A stretch of 64,000 bases of DNA from Pseudomonadales bacterium (GCA_024234855.1 JACKNN010000001.1:62001-126000); one strand, 5' to 3'. Shown: positions 17,656 to 26,654, counted from the first letter of the stretch. Numbers and translations are program-made. The notes: generated by a model from the letters alone, not told the origin.

Positions 17656-19392
17656 CTAAGGCAGTGGCCCCGCCACCTGGCTGCCCCTGATCAACCGGCC
17701 GGGCACCGCGCCGGTATAACGCCCGTTTTCCATAATGACCTCACCGGCCACTATCGTCGCCACATAACCCCGGGCGCCCTGGAACATGCGGCGCCCGCCG
17801 GCGGGTAAATCGAAGATGATCCCGGGGGGCTCCAGTTGCAACTGGTCGAAGTCAATAATATTGAGATCGGCCTTCATTCCCACTTCCAGGGTGCCGCGGT
17901 CCCCAAGCCCCACGCAGCGGGCGGTATCGTGGGTCTGCATTTTCACCACCTGTTCCAGGCCGAAGCGATGGCCGCGCTGGCGGTCGCGCACATAGTAGCT
18001 GAGCATCTGGGTGGGAACGCTGGCGTCGCACAGCACCCCGCAGTGGGCGCCGGTATCGGCCAGTGACAGCACCGTTGTATCGTCTTCGAGCAGCGCCACC
18101 TGGCGGCTGAGGTCGTTGGCACCGTAGCCGAAGCAGGGGAAATAGACCACGTTGCTGCCGTCGTTTTTCATCATCACATCGTAGCAGTACTGCTGGGGCG
18201 ACACCCCGGTTGCCGCTGCCCTGGCCGCAATGCTGTCGCCGGGGGCCGGCTCATAATTGGGCGGATTACCCAGTTCGTAAAGCTTGTCGTAGCCGCCGAT
18301 GATGGTGTCCATGAATGCATCGCCCATCAGCGGCAGGGGCTCGGCCAGGATAGCCGCACGCACTTCAGGTTTGCGCAACTCGGCCAGGCGCTCTTCGTGA
18401 GACATGATGGACAGGCGCGCGTAATTGCTGTGGAAGCTGAAGGGGTTCACTGTGCCATCCCAACTCAGCAGGATATTGACCGGGCGGGCGCCAACGTGTG
18501 GCACCAGCCGGGCGCCCTCGGCGTTGGCCTTGCGCACGTATTCCAACTGCCTCTGCACCCGCTCCCAGTCCTGCTCTTCGCGGAAAAACAACACGAAGTT
18601 GATCTGGCACTGGTTGTCGATGGACAGGCGCTTCATCCAGTCCATCTCTTTTTCCCAGTCCTTGAAGTCCGATACCAGGCCGTAGATGCCCTTGCCGCCC
18701 AGTTCGCCAATCACGCTGCCTATGCCCATCAACTCCGCTTCATCGGCGTAGGTGCCCGGCATGGCGCCGCCGGCGCGGGTAGTGTGCAACTCGGTGCGGG
18801 AGGTGGTGAAGCCCAGGGCACCCACCTCGATCCCCTCCCGGACGATGGCGGCCATGCGCGCCACGTCCTCGGTGGTCGCGGGCTCGTTGTTGGTGCCGCG
18901 ATCACCCATGACATAGGTGCGCACCGCGCAATGGGGCACCTGCGCACCCACGTCGATGGCGCGGGGAAACTGCTCGACTGCGTCGAGGTACTCGGGGAAG
19001 CTCTCCCAGTTCCACTGCACCCCCTCGTGCAGTGCGGCGCCGGGAATGTCCTCCACGTCTTCAACCACCGCGATCAGGCGGTCGTGGGCCTCGTCGCTGG
19101 GCTCACAGGGGGCAAAGCCGATACCGCAATTACCCATGATCAGGGTGGTGATACCGTGATTGGCCGCCGGGCTGCACAACGGATCCCAGGTGGCCTGGCC
19201 GTCCATGTGGGAATGCACATCCACCCAGCCCGGGGTGAGCAGCTTGCCGCCGGCGTCTATTTCCCGCCGGCCCTGACCCGCGACCACACCTACTGCAGCA
19301 ATCCTGCCGCCGGTCACGGCCAGGTCCCCACCGAAGGCCGGCCGGCCCGTACCATCGACAATTTGAGCGTTGCGTATCACCAGATCGTACAT
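17656..19392 (-). CDS. Amidohydrolase 3 family, N-acyl-D-amino-acid deacylase-like
   Basis: A 578-residue amidohydrolase related to D-aminoacylases. It opens with the small beta-domain (MYDLVIRNAQIVDGTG), then DVHSHMDGQATWDP with the HxH metal motif, and GNCGIGFAPC, characteristic of D-aminoacylase-type enzymes. The C-terminus returns to the beta-domain with VGMKADLNIIDFDQLQ. Family members hydrolyse N-acyl-D-amino acids or related amides with one or two Zn ions. Start is ATG at 19392 with AGAGG upstream. A gap of 243 bp separates it from the next minus-strand gene, so it is not clearly in an operon. Confidence 0.87.
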   Translation of the reverse strand: MYDLVIRNAQIVDGTGRPAFGGDLAVTGGRIAAVGVVAGQGRREIDAGGKLLTPGWVDVHSHMDGQATWDPLCSPAANHGITTLIMGNCGIGFAPCEPSDEAHDRLIAVVEDVEDIPGAALHEGVQWNWESFPEYLDAVEQFPRAIDVGAQVPHCAVRTYVMGDRGTNNEPATTEDVARMAAIVREGIEVGALGFTTSRTELHTTRAGGAMPGTYADEAELMGIGSVIGELGGKGIYGLVSDFKDWEKEMDWMKRLSIDNQCQINFVLFFREEQDWERVQRQLEYVRKANAEGARLVPHVGARPVNILLSWDGTVNPFSFHSNYARLSIMSHEERLAELRKPEVRAAILAEPLPLMGDAFMDTIIGGYDKLYELGNPPNYEPAPGDSIAARAAATGVSPQQYCYDVMMKNDGSNVVYFPCFGYGANDLSRQVALLEDDTTVLSLADTGAHCGVLCDASVPTQMLSYYVRDRQRGHRFGLEQVVKMQTHDTARCVGLGDRGTLEVGMKADLNIIDFDQLQLEPPGIIFDLPAGGRRMFQGARGYVATIVAGEVIMENGRYTGAVPGRLIRGSQVAGPLP

Positions 19393-19605
19393 GGCGCCTG
19401 CCTCTTAATGTTTTCTTGAATCCCTAAAGATACTCGCGGTGCCACACAAATACACCCGCCTGGCGCGGCTACCTCAGCACCGCGCCGCGCAAAGCCTGTG
19501 CTGGTATGCATTGTCAAATCCTGATCAGGCGGCAACCGGGGTTTGGCCCAACAGGTGTTTGACACCCCCCTGAACTCCCGCAGCATTTCAGGCTATACTG
19601 CCGCC

Positions 19606-19887
19606 ATGCTCGCCCCGCTGCCGACAAGACTTGCCCTGATCGCCGTACTGGTATTTGCCCAGGCGCTGTACGCGGGCCACAGCGTGGTGCACGATCCCGG
19701 CGGTTCGTCGGATTGCCAGATCTGCCTGCAAACCTCCGTCGGCGGCGCCGCCCTGCCCACCAGCGGTTTCGCAAACGATATCCCCGTCTACGTCCCGATT
19801 CGTCCTGAGTGCTATACAGCTCCGGTTGCGCCGGCGTTTCTTACCTTCTCCCACCAGAGCCGCGCCCCTCCCCTGCTCCCGGTCTGA
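19606..19887 (+). CDS. Small secreted/membrane Cys protein upstream of metal-uptake genes, DUF2946-like
   Basis: A 93-residue protein. The frame is open from 19543, but ATG at 19606 starts the hydrophobic segment LPTRLALIAVLVFAQALYAG, a signal peptide or anchor. This is followed by a His (GHSVVHD) and a CxxC motif (SSDCQICLQ), then a Pro-rich tail RAPPLLPV. That plan matches small DUF2946-type proteins, which often sit by metal transport genes. A hairpin with a T8 tract follows its stop, so it may be expressed partly separately from the barrel gene downstream. A metal-binding role is inference. Confidence 0.65.
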   Translation: MLAPLPTRLALIAVLVFAQALYAGHSVVHDPGGSSDCQICLQTSVGGAALPTSGFANDIPVYVPIRPECYTAPVAPAFLTFSHQSRAPPLLPV

Positions 19888-19896
19888 TTATCCGGG

Positions 19897-19931
19897 CGCT
19901 GCCGTAAAAACGGCAGCGGATGCTTTTTTTT
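19897..19931 (+). terminator. Intrinsic terminator/attenuator between the small Cys protein and the barrel gene
   Basis: A perfect 9-bp inverted repeat, CGCTGCCGT (19897-19905) and ACGGCAGCG (19910-19918), with an AAAA loop, is followed five bases later by eight Ts (19924-19931). It lies only about 18 bp before the ATG of the downstream outer-membrane gene, so it may act as an attenuator within the operon. Confidence 0.75.
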
Positions 19932-19948
19932 GAAAAAGGGGAACCCCA

Positions 19949-21361
19949 ATGAATCGCGCTATTTTTTGGCCCGGTGCGCTGCCGGCAGTACTGCTTGCGA
20001 CCCTGCCTGTACACGCCCAGACCGACCAGGACCTCGACGCCATCAGGGCCGAGCTCACGGCGCTGAAAGCGCAGTATGAAACACGCATACAGCTACTGGA
20101 GCAGCGCCTGAGCGCCGCCGAGCAGCAGCTCGCCGATGAACAACAGGCGCCGGCGACGGAAGCCGGCGCGAACTACGCCGCCGCGCCGGCGCCCGGCCCG
20201 GCAACGCTGCCCGCATCGGTACCCGTTCCAGCGCCCGCCAACAGTTACGCCAGCGCGGGCAACGAGTTCAATCCGGCCATGGGGATCATTCTGAACGGCG
20301 CCTACCGCGCCTATGAACATAATCCCGAGGACTACGCCATCCCCGGCTTTCCCTTGGGCGGCGAAACAGGGCTACCGGACCGGGGCTTCAGTATCGGCGA
20401 ATCGGAATTCGTTTTTACCGCCAACGTGGACGACTGGTTCTTCAGCCGCGTGACCGCGGCTATCGAGCAGGAGGATGGCGATTTCAATACCAGCATCGAG
20501 GAGGCGTTTCTCGATACCCTCAGCCTGCCGGCGAACACCACCCTGCGCTTCGGCCGCTTCTACTCCTCGGTGGGCTACCTGAACGACAAGCACGTCCACA
20601 GCTGGGACTTTGCCGACCAGGCGCTGCCCTACAGCGCCTTTATGGGTACACAGTACGGTGACGACGGTATACAGCTGCGCTGGTTGGCACCGACCGACCT
20701 GTACGTGGAACTGGGCGCGGAGTTATTCCGCGGCGCCAGCTATCCCGCCGCGGGCGATGCCCACAATGGCAGGGGCACCCAGACCGTGTTCGGCAAGATC
20801 GGCGGTGACGTCGGCATCAGCAACAGCTGGACGGCCGGTTTGTCCTGGTTCAACGCCGATGCACGGGACCGCGATTCCGGCGATGAGGATGACCCCCTGG
20901 CCTTCGACGGCACCACCGAAATACTGATAGCTGACCTTGTCTGGAAGTGGGCGCCCAACGGCAACATCCGCGACCGCAGCCTTGTCTTCCAGACCGAGTA
21001 CCTGTGGCGCAACGAGAACGGCGACTACCTGCTGCCAACACCGGACACCCCCGTGCCGATCGATGCCGACACCTCCGGCTGGTACGCCCAGCTGATCTAC
21101 CAGTGGCAGCCGGGCTGGCGCGCGGGGGTGCGGGTAGACGGCCTGAGCCTGGACGACCCCGGCCCGCAATTTACCGGCAGCCAACTGGAAGCCCTGGGCG
21201 ATGACCCGCTGCGCTATACCCTGATGTTCGATTACTCACACAGCGAGTTTTCCCGCATTCGCCTCCAGTTCGAACGCGACGAGACCGGGCTGCAGAACAA
21301 CAACCAGCTCACCCTGCAGTACATCATGAGCCTGGGCGCCCACGGCGCCCACGAATTCTAG
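19949..21361 (+). CDS. Outer-membrane beta-barrel protein of the metal-uptake locus
   Basis: A 470-residue exported protein. A signal peptide (ending PVHAQ) is followed by a coiled coil at about residues 28-65 (LDAIRAELTALKAQYETRIQ) and a Pro/Ala-rich linker. The remainder is barrel-like, with alternating aromatic strands and segments such as TLRFGRFYSSVGYLNDKHVH. The coiled-coil plus barrel plan is that of trimeric porins (OprO/OprP-like). The last residues are SLGAHGAHEF, with two His near the C-terminus. Its position directly before a metal-binding protein (9-bp gap) and permease suggests a metal-responsive porin. The transported substrate, probably zinc, is inferred from neighbours only. 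Confidence 0.75.
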   Translation: MNRAIFWPGALPAVLLATLPVHAQTDQDLDAIRAELTALKAQYETRIQLLEQRLSAAEQQLADEQQAPATEAGANYAAAPAPGPATLPASVPVPAPANSYASAGNEFNPAMGIILNGAYRAYEHNPEDYAIPGFPLGGETGLPDRGFSIGESEFVFTANVDDWFFSRVTAAIEQEDGDFNTSIEEAFLDTLSLPANTTLRFGRFYSSVGYLNDKHVHSWDFADQALPYSAFMGTQYGDDGIQLRWLAPTDLYVELGAELFRGASYPAAGDAHNGRGTQTVFGKIGGDVGISNSWTAGLSWFNADARDRDSGDEDDPLAFDGTTEILIADLVWKWAPNGNIRDRSLVFQTEYLWRNENGDYLLPTPDTPVPIDADTSGWYAQLIYQWQPGWRAGVRVDGLSLDDPGPQFTGSQLEALGDDPLRYTLMFDYSHSEFSRIRLQFERDETGLQNNNQLTLQYIMSLGAHGAHEF

Positions 21362-21370
21362 GACGACGCC

Positions 21371-22321
21371 ATGAATATCCAGACAGTGTTCAAACTTCGC
21401 AACACGCCCGCAGTGCTGGCCGCTGGATTGCTGCTGGGGTTGCTCGCCACCAACAGCGCCCGGGCCGCCGTCCAGGTGTTCGCCTGCGAACCGGAATGGG
21501 CGGCCCTGGCGGTGGAGGTCGGCGGCGAGGGCGTCGAGGTCATCTCGGCCACCAACGCGCTGCAGGATCCCCACTACATCCAGGCCAGGCCCAGCCTGAT
21601 CGCCGGTGTTCGCAAGGCAGACCTGCTGGTCTGCTCCGGCTCGGGGCTGGAAGACGGCTGGCTGCCCCTGCTGCTGCGCAAGGGCAACAACCCGAAGCTA
21701 CAGCCGGGCCAGCCCGGTAACCTCGTCGCCAGCCAGTATGTGAACCGGCTGGAAATACCGGCTGTGCTGGACCGGGCGCAGGGCGATATGCACGCCCAGG
21801 GAAATCCACATATCCAGACAGACCCGCGCAACATCACCCTGGTCGCCCGGGTGCTGGCTGAGCGGCTGCAGCAGATAGACCCGGCCAATGCAGAAGCCTA
21901 CGGCGCAAGGCTCGCGGCCTTTGAGGAAAAGTGGCGTGCGGCCATTGCCGGGTGGGAGGAACGGGCGGCGCCGCTGCGGGGCAAGCGCGTGGTATTGCAC
22001 CACCGCAGCTGGGTCTACATGGATAATTGGCTGGGACTGGAAGAAGCAGCCATGCTGGAAAGCAAGCCCGGCTTGCCGCCCAGCGCGGCCCACCTCAATG
22101 AACTGCTGCAGCAGTTGCAGGCGGCACCGGCAGCGCTGATCATCCGCACCCCTTACAACGACCCGCAGCCATCCGAATGGCTGACCAAACAGACAGGCAT
22201 AGCCAATGTCGCCCTGCCTTTCACCGTAGGCGGAACCAGCGATGCGACCGACCTGTACACCCTGTTCGATACCACCATCCGGCTGTTGCTGGACAAGACA
22301 GGAGCCGCGAATGGGCAGTGA
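21371..22321 (+). CDS. Metal ABC transporter substrate-binding protein, ZnuA/TroA-like
   Basis: A 316-residue periplasmic binding protein of the TroA (cluster 9) family. A signal peptide (about 1-33, ending NSARA) is followed by VQVFACEPEWAALAVEVGG. Family ligand positions are visible as His in DPHYIQARPS, His in GNPHIQTDP and His in LHHRSWVYMDNW. The C-terminal acidic region is less clear. The His-rich loop of many ZnuA proteins is absent, leaving only a short GDMHAQGNPH. It overlaps the permease start by 11 bp. Zinc is the likeliest cargo; manganese cannot be excluded. Confidence 0.87.
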   Translation: MNIQTVFKLRNTPAVLAAGLLLGLLATNSARAAVQVFACEPEWAALAVEVGGEGVEVISATNALQDPHYIQARPSLIAGVRKADLLVCSGSGLEDGWLPLLLRKGNNPKLQPGQPGNLVASQYVNRLEIPAVLDRAQGDMHAQGNPHIQTDPRNITLVARVLAERLQQIDPANAEAYGARLAAFEEKWRAAIAGWEERAAPLRGKRVVLHHRSWVYMDNWLGLEEAAMLESKPGLPPSAAHLNELLQQLQAAPAALIIRTPYNDPQPSEWLTKQTGIANVALPFTVGGTSDATDLYTLFDTTIRLLLDKTGAANGQ

Positions 22322-23114
22322 CTTTGACTTCACGATCGTCGGGCCGGCGCTGCTGGCGGGTATGCTGGTGCTGTCCACCCATGTGCCGCTGGGCAAAAGA
22401 GTGCTTGAGCGCGGCATTATCTTTATCGATCTGGCCATCGCCCAGGTGGCGGGGGTCGGTGTCATCCTTGCCAACAACCTCGGCTGGGAAGCACACGGCT
22501 GGGAGGTCCAGCTGGTGGCGGTCGGTGCGGCCATGCTCGCCGCCCTCAGCCTGAACGTGACGGAAAAGCACTGGCCCGATATCCAGGAGGCCCTGATCGG
22601 TGTGCTCTTTGTTCTGGCCGCCACCGCCAGCGTCCTGCTACTGGCCGACAACCCCCACGGCGGCGAACACCTCAAGGAACTGCTGGTGGGACAGATCCTG
22701 TGGGTGGACTACCGGCAGCTCCTGCCCATCGCGGCGGTGTATGCGCTGCTGCTGGCGGTCTGGTTCAGGCTGGGGAGTCGCATGCCCACCCTCGGCTTTT
22801 ACCTGGTCTTTGCGGTGTCGATCACAGCCTCGGTACAGCTGGTGGGCGTCTACCTGGTATTCAGCAGCCTGATTGTCCCGGCGCTGGCCACCCGCAGGCT
22901 GGCCCCGCGGCACCAGTTGCCCGCAGCCTGGTGTATAGGGCTGCTGGCCTATGCCGGCGGCATCGGCCTGTCGATGGTGCTCGACTATCCCACCGGCGCG
23001 TTGATCGTCTGGGTAATGGCCGTCATGGCGATGGCGGGCGCCTGGAGTTTGCCCCGGCTATTGCGCCAGCCCAGCAACCAGGCGGTATCAGCCCTGTTCC
23101 AGCGCGAAGGTTAG
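22311..23114 (+). CDS. Metal ABC transporter permease, ZnuB-like (ABC-3 family)
   Basis: A 267-residue inner-membrane permease with about eight helices. The ATG at 22311 has GGAG upstream and overlaps the binding-protein gene by 11 bp. Family features include RGIIFIDLAIAQVAGVG near the N-terminus, where ZnuB-type permeases have their G-x-SLSHA-like segment, and QLVGVYLVFSSLIVPALAT near the C-terminus. No ATP-binding subunit (ZnuC) is encoded up- or downstream; the next gene is on the opposite strand and overlaps the 3' end by 27 bp. The ATPase must be encoded elsewhere or this system is incomplete. Confidence 0.85.
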   Translation: MGSDFDFTIVGPALLAGMLVLSTHVPLGKRVLERGIIFIDLAIAQVAGVGVILANNLGWEAHGWEVQLVAVGAAMLAALSLNVTEKHWPDIQEALIGVLFVLAATASVLLLADNPHGGEHLKELLVGQILWVDYRQLLPIAAVYALLLAVWFRLGSRMPTLGFYLVFAVSITASVQLVGVYLVFSSLIVPALATRRLAPRHQLPAAWCIGLLAYAGGIGLSMVLDYPTGALIVWVMAVMAMAGAWSLPRLLRQPSNQAVSALFQREG

Positions 23115-24266
23115 CCCGGCATTGCGCTGCAGGCGGTCGATCAGCAACTCTCCCAGCGCCGCTGCGGGCGTCCAGATACCCCCGGCAGCGGCCTGTGGAT
23201 TCCTGAGCAGGCACACGGCAGTCTCCGCGATCATTTTCGAGGTCGAACCATAACCCGGATCCATGTCGCCCTTCACACTGGCGCGCAGGGTTTCACCCTG
23301 GCCTGTTGCGCCGACGAACAGCAGGTCATAGAAGCCGGTTTCCCGCTGTTCCCTGGTCGGCCCATCTCCCGGCCGGGTGGGGTCTGTGGCCATGGATTTG
23401 TCCCCGGCAATAGCCCTGGCCATGGCCTCACCCTCGTCACCCGGCCCGGTAAGGAACATCTCATCGTAGACAAAATCAACGCCATAGCGGTGGTTCAGCA
23501 GCAGGTTGGATCGGTGGATGTTCTTGGTGTTGACAGTTGCCATCACAAAAGGGGCGACCCAACTGCCCAGCACCTCGTCGTACTCGGGTTTCATCCCCGT
23601 CGGCTGCCCGGGGCCGGTAAAACCGGGGGTGAGGGCGAAAGGGTTCATCAGGAGCGCGCCCAGGGTCGGGTCCTTTGCCGCCGCCGCCATGGTCACCTTA
23701 AAACTGGCCAGGGTACCGCCAGACCACACCCCTTTCATGCCCCTCACCCGGCCCCGGACGCGGGGCAGCACCCTGCCAAACGCCTGCTGCGCCCTGTCCT
23801 GTAAATACATGACTCCCAGGTCGAAGGGAATGGAATCGAAGCCACAGGAAAACACGATGCGGGCGCCACTTTTTGCAGCCGCCGCGGTGTGCGCGTCGAT
23901 CATCTGTTTCATCCAGGTGGGTTCGCCGCAGAGGTCCACATAATCGGTGCCGGCGGCGGCACAGGCCGCAACCAGTTCTGAACCGTAGAGCTGGTAAGGG
24001 CCTACCGTGGTGATCACTACCGCCGCCCGCCGCACCATCGCGGTGATGGATGCCGGCTCATCCGCGTCGCAGATGACCAACGGGATTGTCGCGGAAATAC
24101 CCAGTTCCGCGCGCACGCTCTCCAGCTTCGCCAGGCTTCTTCCCGCCAGCGCCCAGCTGACAGCGCCGTTGTCCCCGTACTGTTTGTGCAGGTACTCGGC
24201 GACCAGCTTGCCGGTGTAGCCCGTTGCGCCGTAGACGACGATGCCGATTTCCCGTTCACTTTTCAT
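23088..24266 (-). CDS. Saccharopine dehydrogenase-family NAD(P)-binding oxidoreductase
   Basis: A 392-residue protein with an N-terminal Rossmann domain (IVVYGATGYTGKLVAEYLHK) and the downstream segments TTVGPYQLYGSELVAACA and GTDYVDLCGE. These are diagnostic of the saccharopine dehydrogenase-like family that includes mycobacterial trans-acting enoyl reductases. GARIVFSCGFDSIPFDLGV follows. It probably reduces a lipid or acyl substrate rather than making lysine, because the C-terminal saccharopine-binding domain is not recognisable. Start is ATG at 24266. Confidence 0.85.
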   Translation of the reverse strand: MKSEREIGIVVYGATGYTGKLVAEYLHKQYGDNGAVSWALAGRSLAKLESVRAELGISATIPLVICDADEPASITAMVRRAAVVITTVGPYQLYGSELVAACAAAGTDYVDLCGEPTWMKQMIDAHTAAAAKSGARIVFSCGFDSIPFDLGVMYLQDRAQQAFGRVLPRVRGRVRGMKGVWSGGTLASFKVTMAAAAKDPTLGALLMNPFALTPGFTGPGQPTGMKPEYDEVLGSWVAPFVMATVNTKNIHRSNLLLNHRYGVDFVYDEMFLTGPGDEGEAMARAIAGDKSMATDPTRPGDGPTREQRETGFYDLLFVGATGQGETLRASVKGDMDPGYGSTSKMIAETAVCLLRNPQAAAGGIWTPAAALGELLIDRLQRNAGLTFALEQG

Positions 24267-24399
24267 TCGCTCAAGTCCTGTGTGGATAGTTTGTAGGGGG
24301 ACAGACTGTGTACCCCTTGCGCCGGGTATGCCCGGGCGTTAACGGCGGGTTTGCCAGCGCGTGTGCGTCCGGCTCATCCGCCGGATCGGACGGCCTGAC

Positions 24400-24981
24400 T
24401 CAGCGCTTTTTCTTCGCCCTGGCACCGGTCTTGCCAGCCATCATCTTCGCGATCTTGCCGGACATCTGCATGCCCGGCACTGCGCCCAGGAAATGGCCCT
24501 TGCCCACCGGCACACCATTGTGGCGCAGGATGTTGTAGGCCGAGGTGTAGTGGAAATAGAAGTTGGGCAGCACCCAGCCGTTCAGGTAATCCTGGCCGTT
24601 GAAGGCCAGGGTCCCTATCGGCATCTTGATGACAATCTCCCTGCTCTCGCTGCCTGCAAACTGGGCCGGCTTCAGGCCGCGAATAAAATCCAGCACGCGC
24701 TTGATGCGGTCCTGCAGCTCGGCGAAGGTGGTTTCATTGTCCGCAAAGACCGGCGGCTCAATCCCGGCCAGGCGGGCGCTGCAGCCCTTGGCGTGGTCGG
24801 TCGCGATCTGTACCTGCCGGGTCAAAGCGAACATGTCGGGCGCCAGGCGCGCATTCAGCAGGACGGCGGGATCGATACCCCTGGTCTTGGCATCACTGGC
24901 GGCAAACTTGAGGATGGCGGAGAGATTTTTCAGGTTGTGGACAAACACCTGGGCGGAAGCCTTATACATCAGATTGCTCAT
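24400..24981 (-). CDS. DUF1993 family protein
   Basis: A 193-residue protein. The frame is open to 25359, but the ATG at 24981 has a good SD (CCAGGAGTTAGCAACA) and starts the conserved N-terminus MSNLMYKASAQVFVHNLKNL. The segment YLNGWVLPNFYFHYTSAYNILRHNG is typical of DUF1993 proteins, which have a DinB-like helical-bundle appearance. The C-terminus is basic (TGARAKKKR). No function is established for the family. It lies 85 bp downstream of the sugar transferase gene on the same strand. Confidence 0.8.
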   Translation of the reverse strand: MSNLMYKASAQVFVHNLKNLSAILKFAASDAKTRGIDPAVLLNARLAPDMFALTRQVQIATDHAKGCSARLAGIEPPVFADNETTFAELQDRIKRVLDFIRGLKPAQFAGSESREIVIKMPIGTLAFNGQDYLNGWVLPNFYFHYTSAYNILRHNGVPVGKGHFLGAVPGMQMSGKIAKMMAGKTGARAKKKR

Positions 24982-25066
24982 TGTTGCTAACTCCTGGAAC
25001 GGGTTGGGGGATAAACCGGGTACATAGCATAGTGCAGAGTCGGCGGGACTGCCTAGCGCGGAAATG

Positions 25067-25744
25067 TTACAACAGGCGGCGCATGGCCCGGGCCGATTCC
25101 TCCCGGGCGGAGCGGGACCACAACAGCGCCAGGGTACGCGCAAGGACGGCAAGGTCGCCGCAGAAACTCGCGTGTTGCAAGGAGTCGATCTGCATATGGA
25201 CCTTGGCCGGCTGAAAGCGCTCGAGATAAGCCGTTTCGGCCCCGGCCTGCCCGGCCAGTACGGCATCCTCGGCCAGGAAATACAGGGCAGCGGGATCGGT
25301 GATGCCCGGGCGCACGGACAGCAAGCTGTCAAGCTGATCACGGGCCAGGGCCACTGCATGGGTCGGCGGCATCGGGCGCGGACCCACCAGGCTCATATCC
25401 CCGCGCAGCACATTCACCAACTGGGGAAATTCGTCCAGGCGCCAGCGTCGCAGCCACAGCCCGATCCGGGTAATGCGCGGGTCATCCTCCGGGGCAACGC
25501 TGCTGATCGTCCCGGTCCCGGGCCGAAGCGTACGGAACTTGTACAGGGTAAACAGCCTGCCGCCACGGCCTAACCGCTGCTCCCGGTACAGCACAGGCGG
25601 CCCGTCAACGGCCAGAACCAACAGCGCCAGGAGGGCCATCAAGGGTAACAACAGTCCAATCCCCAGGCCCGCCGCCACGAAATCAAACAGGCGCTTGAAC
25701 ACCGCATCGGCCCCCGACCGGGGGCGTACAGGGCCGTCAGCCAC
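25067..25744 (-). CDS. Bacterial sugar transferase (WcaJ/PglC-type catalytic domain)
   Basis: A 225-residue monotopic phosphoglycosyl transferase, which attaches a sugar-phosphate to undecaprenyl phosphate. The membrane segment LFDFVAAGLGIGLLLPLMALL precedes YREQRLGRGG and LYKFRTL. WRLDEFPQLVNVLRGDMSLVGPRP carries the invariant Asp-Glu dyad. The GTG at 25744 overlaps the stop of the upstream prenyltransferase gene (GTGGCTGA), which suggests translational coupling. A GTG at 25702 is the alternative. It lacks the N-terminal four-helix domain of long WcaJ proteins, and no other polysaccharide genes surround it. Confidence 0.85.
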   Translation of the reverse strand: MADGPVRPRSGADAVFKRLFDFVAAGLGIGLLLPLMALLALLVLAVDGPPVLYREQRLGRGGRLFTLYKFRTLRPGTGTISSVAPEDDPRITRIGLWLRRWRLDEFPQLVNVLRGDMSLVGPRPMPPTHAVALARDQLDSLLSVRPGITDPAALYFLAEDAVLAGQAGAETAYLERFQPAKVHMQIDSLQHASFCGDLAVLARTLALLWSRSAREESARAMRRLL

Positions 25745-26654
25745 CGGCCAGCACGCCGACGGTGGCGCCGATGGAGTACAGCACAAAGGCCAGCAGAGCC
25801 GCCGGTTGCACGGGCTTGTGCCGATGGAAGCTCTCCGGGTCCCGCCAGGTCCAGTAGCAGGCCATGGCGGCAGCCGGGGCGGCGAGGAAACCCAGCAGAA
25901 TCGCCGCGGACATACCGGTGAGCACGGGCAGGACCACCAGGGCCGCGAAGCCTGCAAGGTAGATCAGGGGCAACAGGCGTGCCGCCCGCTGCTTGCCAAG
26001 GCGGGCAACCATATTATTTTTACCCGCACCGAGATCGGCATGGTAATCCGGGAACTCATTAACCCAGAGGAAGGCGGCGATCAGCACGCCCAGGGGTACG
26101 GCCAGCCAGACGGGATCGGCCGCATACTGACCGGTCATCAGCACGTAAGTACTCAGGGCGATAATGGGTCCGTAGCAGATCACCACGTCCAGTTCGCCAA
26201 GGCCGCGATAGGCCAGTTGCAGCGGCGGCCCGTGATAGGACCAGCCCAGCACCAGGCCCACTGCACCCAGCCAGAACAGGGCCGGCTCGCGCCCGAACAC
26301 CATCAGCGCACCCAGTGCCAGGCCTGCAAAAGCGAAGCCGAAGGCGATCGCCCAGGTCTGGCGCCGGGTAAGGATGCCGTCCACCAGTACCCGCTTGCCG
26401 CCGGAGAAATCGGTGCGATCTTCCGGTTTCACCGCCAGGTCGGTGCCGGAATCGTAGTCGTAAACATCACCCCAGGCATTCTTCGCGACTTCCATGCAAA
26501 ACATGGCCAGCCCGAGCACCAGTAGCCAGGCCCAGGAAAAATGCGGGTGACCCGCTGCCAGCGCGGCGCCAATGGACATCGACGCGGCAGAGGTAATACT
26601 GATTTTCGGGTCCGCGAGGCGCCACAGGCCGGCGCTGAACTTTGCATCAAACAT
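25737..26654 (-). CDS. UbiA-family prenyltransferase (MenA-like)
   Basis: A 305-residue integral membrane prenyltransferase. The ATG at 26654 has AGAGGAA upstream; the open frame to 26723 has no such signal. The first Asp-rich motif is KNAWGDVYDYDSGTD (Asn59, Asp63, Asp66) and the second is NEFPDYHADLGAGKNN. Both bind Mg2+-prenyl diphosphate. FSGGKRVLVDGILTRRQ resembles menaquinone-type MenA/UbiA-related enzymes. The acceptor (naphthoate or another aromatic) is unknown because no other menaquinone genes are present. It is translationally coupled to the sugar transferase downstream. Confidence 0.85.
   Translation of the reverse strand: MFDAKFSAGLWRLADPKISITSAASMSIGAALAAGHPHFSWAWLLVLGLAMFCMEVAKNAWGDVYDYDSGTDLAVKPEDRTDFSGGKRVLVDGILTRRQTWAIAFGFAFAGLALGALMVFGREPALFWLGAVGLVLGWSYHGPPLQLAYRGLGELDVVICYGPIIALSTYVLMTGQYAADPVWLAVPLGVLIAAFLWVNEFPDYHADLGAGKNNMVARLGKQRAARLLPLIYLAGFAALVVLPVLTGMSAAILLGFLAAPAAAMACYWTWRDPESFHRHKPVQPAALLAFVLYSIGATVGVLAGG

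Noticed and set aside
16198..19392. Minus-strand genes 11.3-19.4 kb as one catabolic operon
   Set aside because: Gaps of 100-243 bp separate most genes, so a single operon is not supported.
18397..19419. 340-residue plus-strand frame
   Set aside because: Antisense to the amidohydrolase 3 gene with composition typical of a shadow frame.
19393..19605. Zur operator upstream of the metal-uptake locus
   Set aside because: No AT-rich GTTATnnTATAAC-like palindrome was found, so zinc control is not claimed from sequence.
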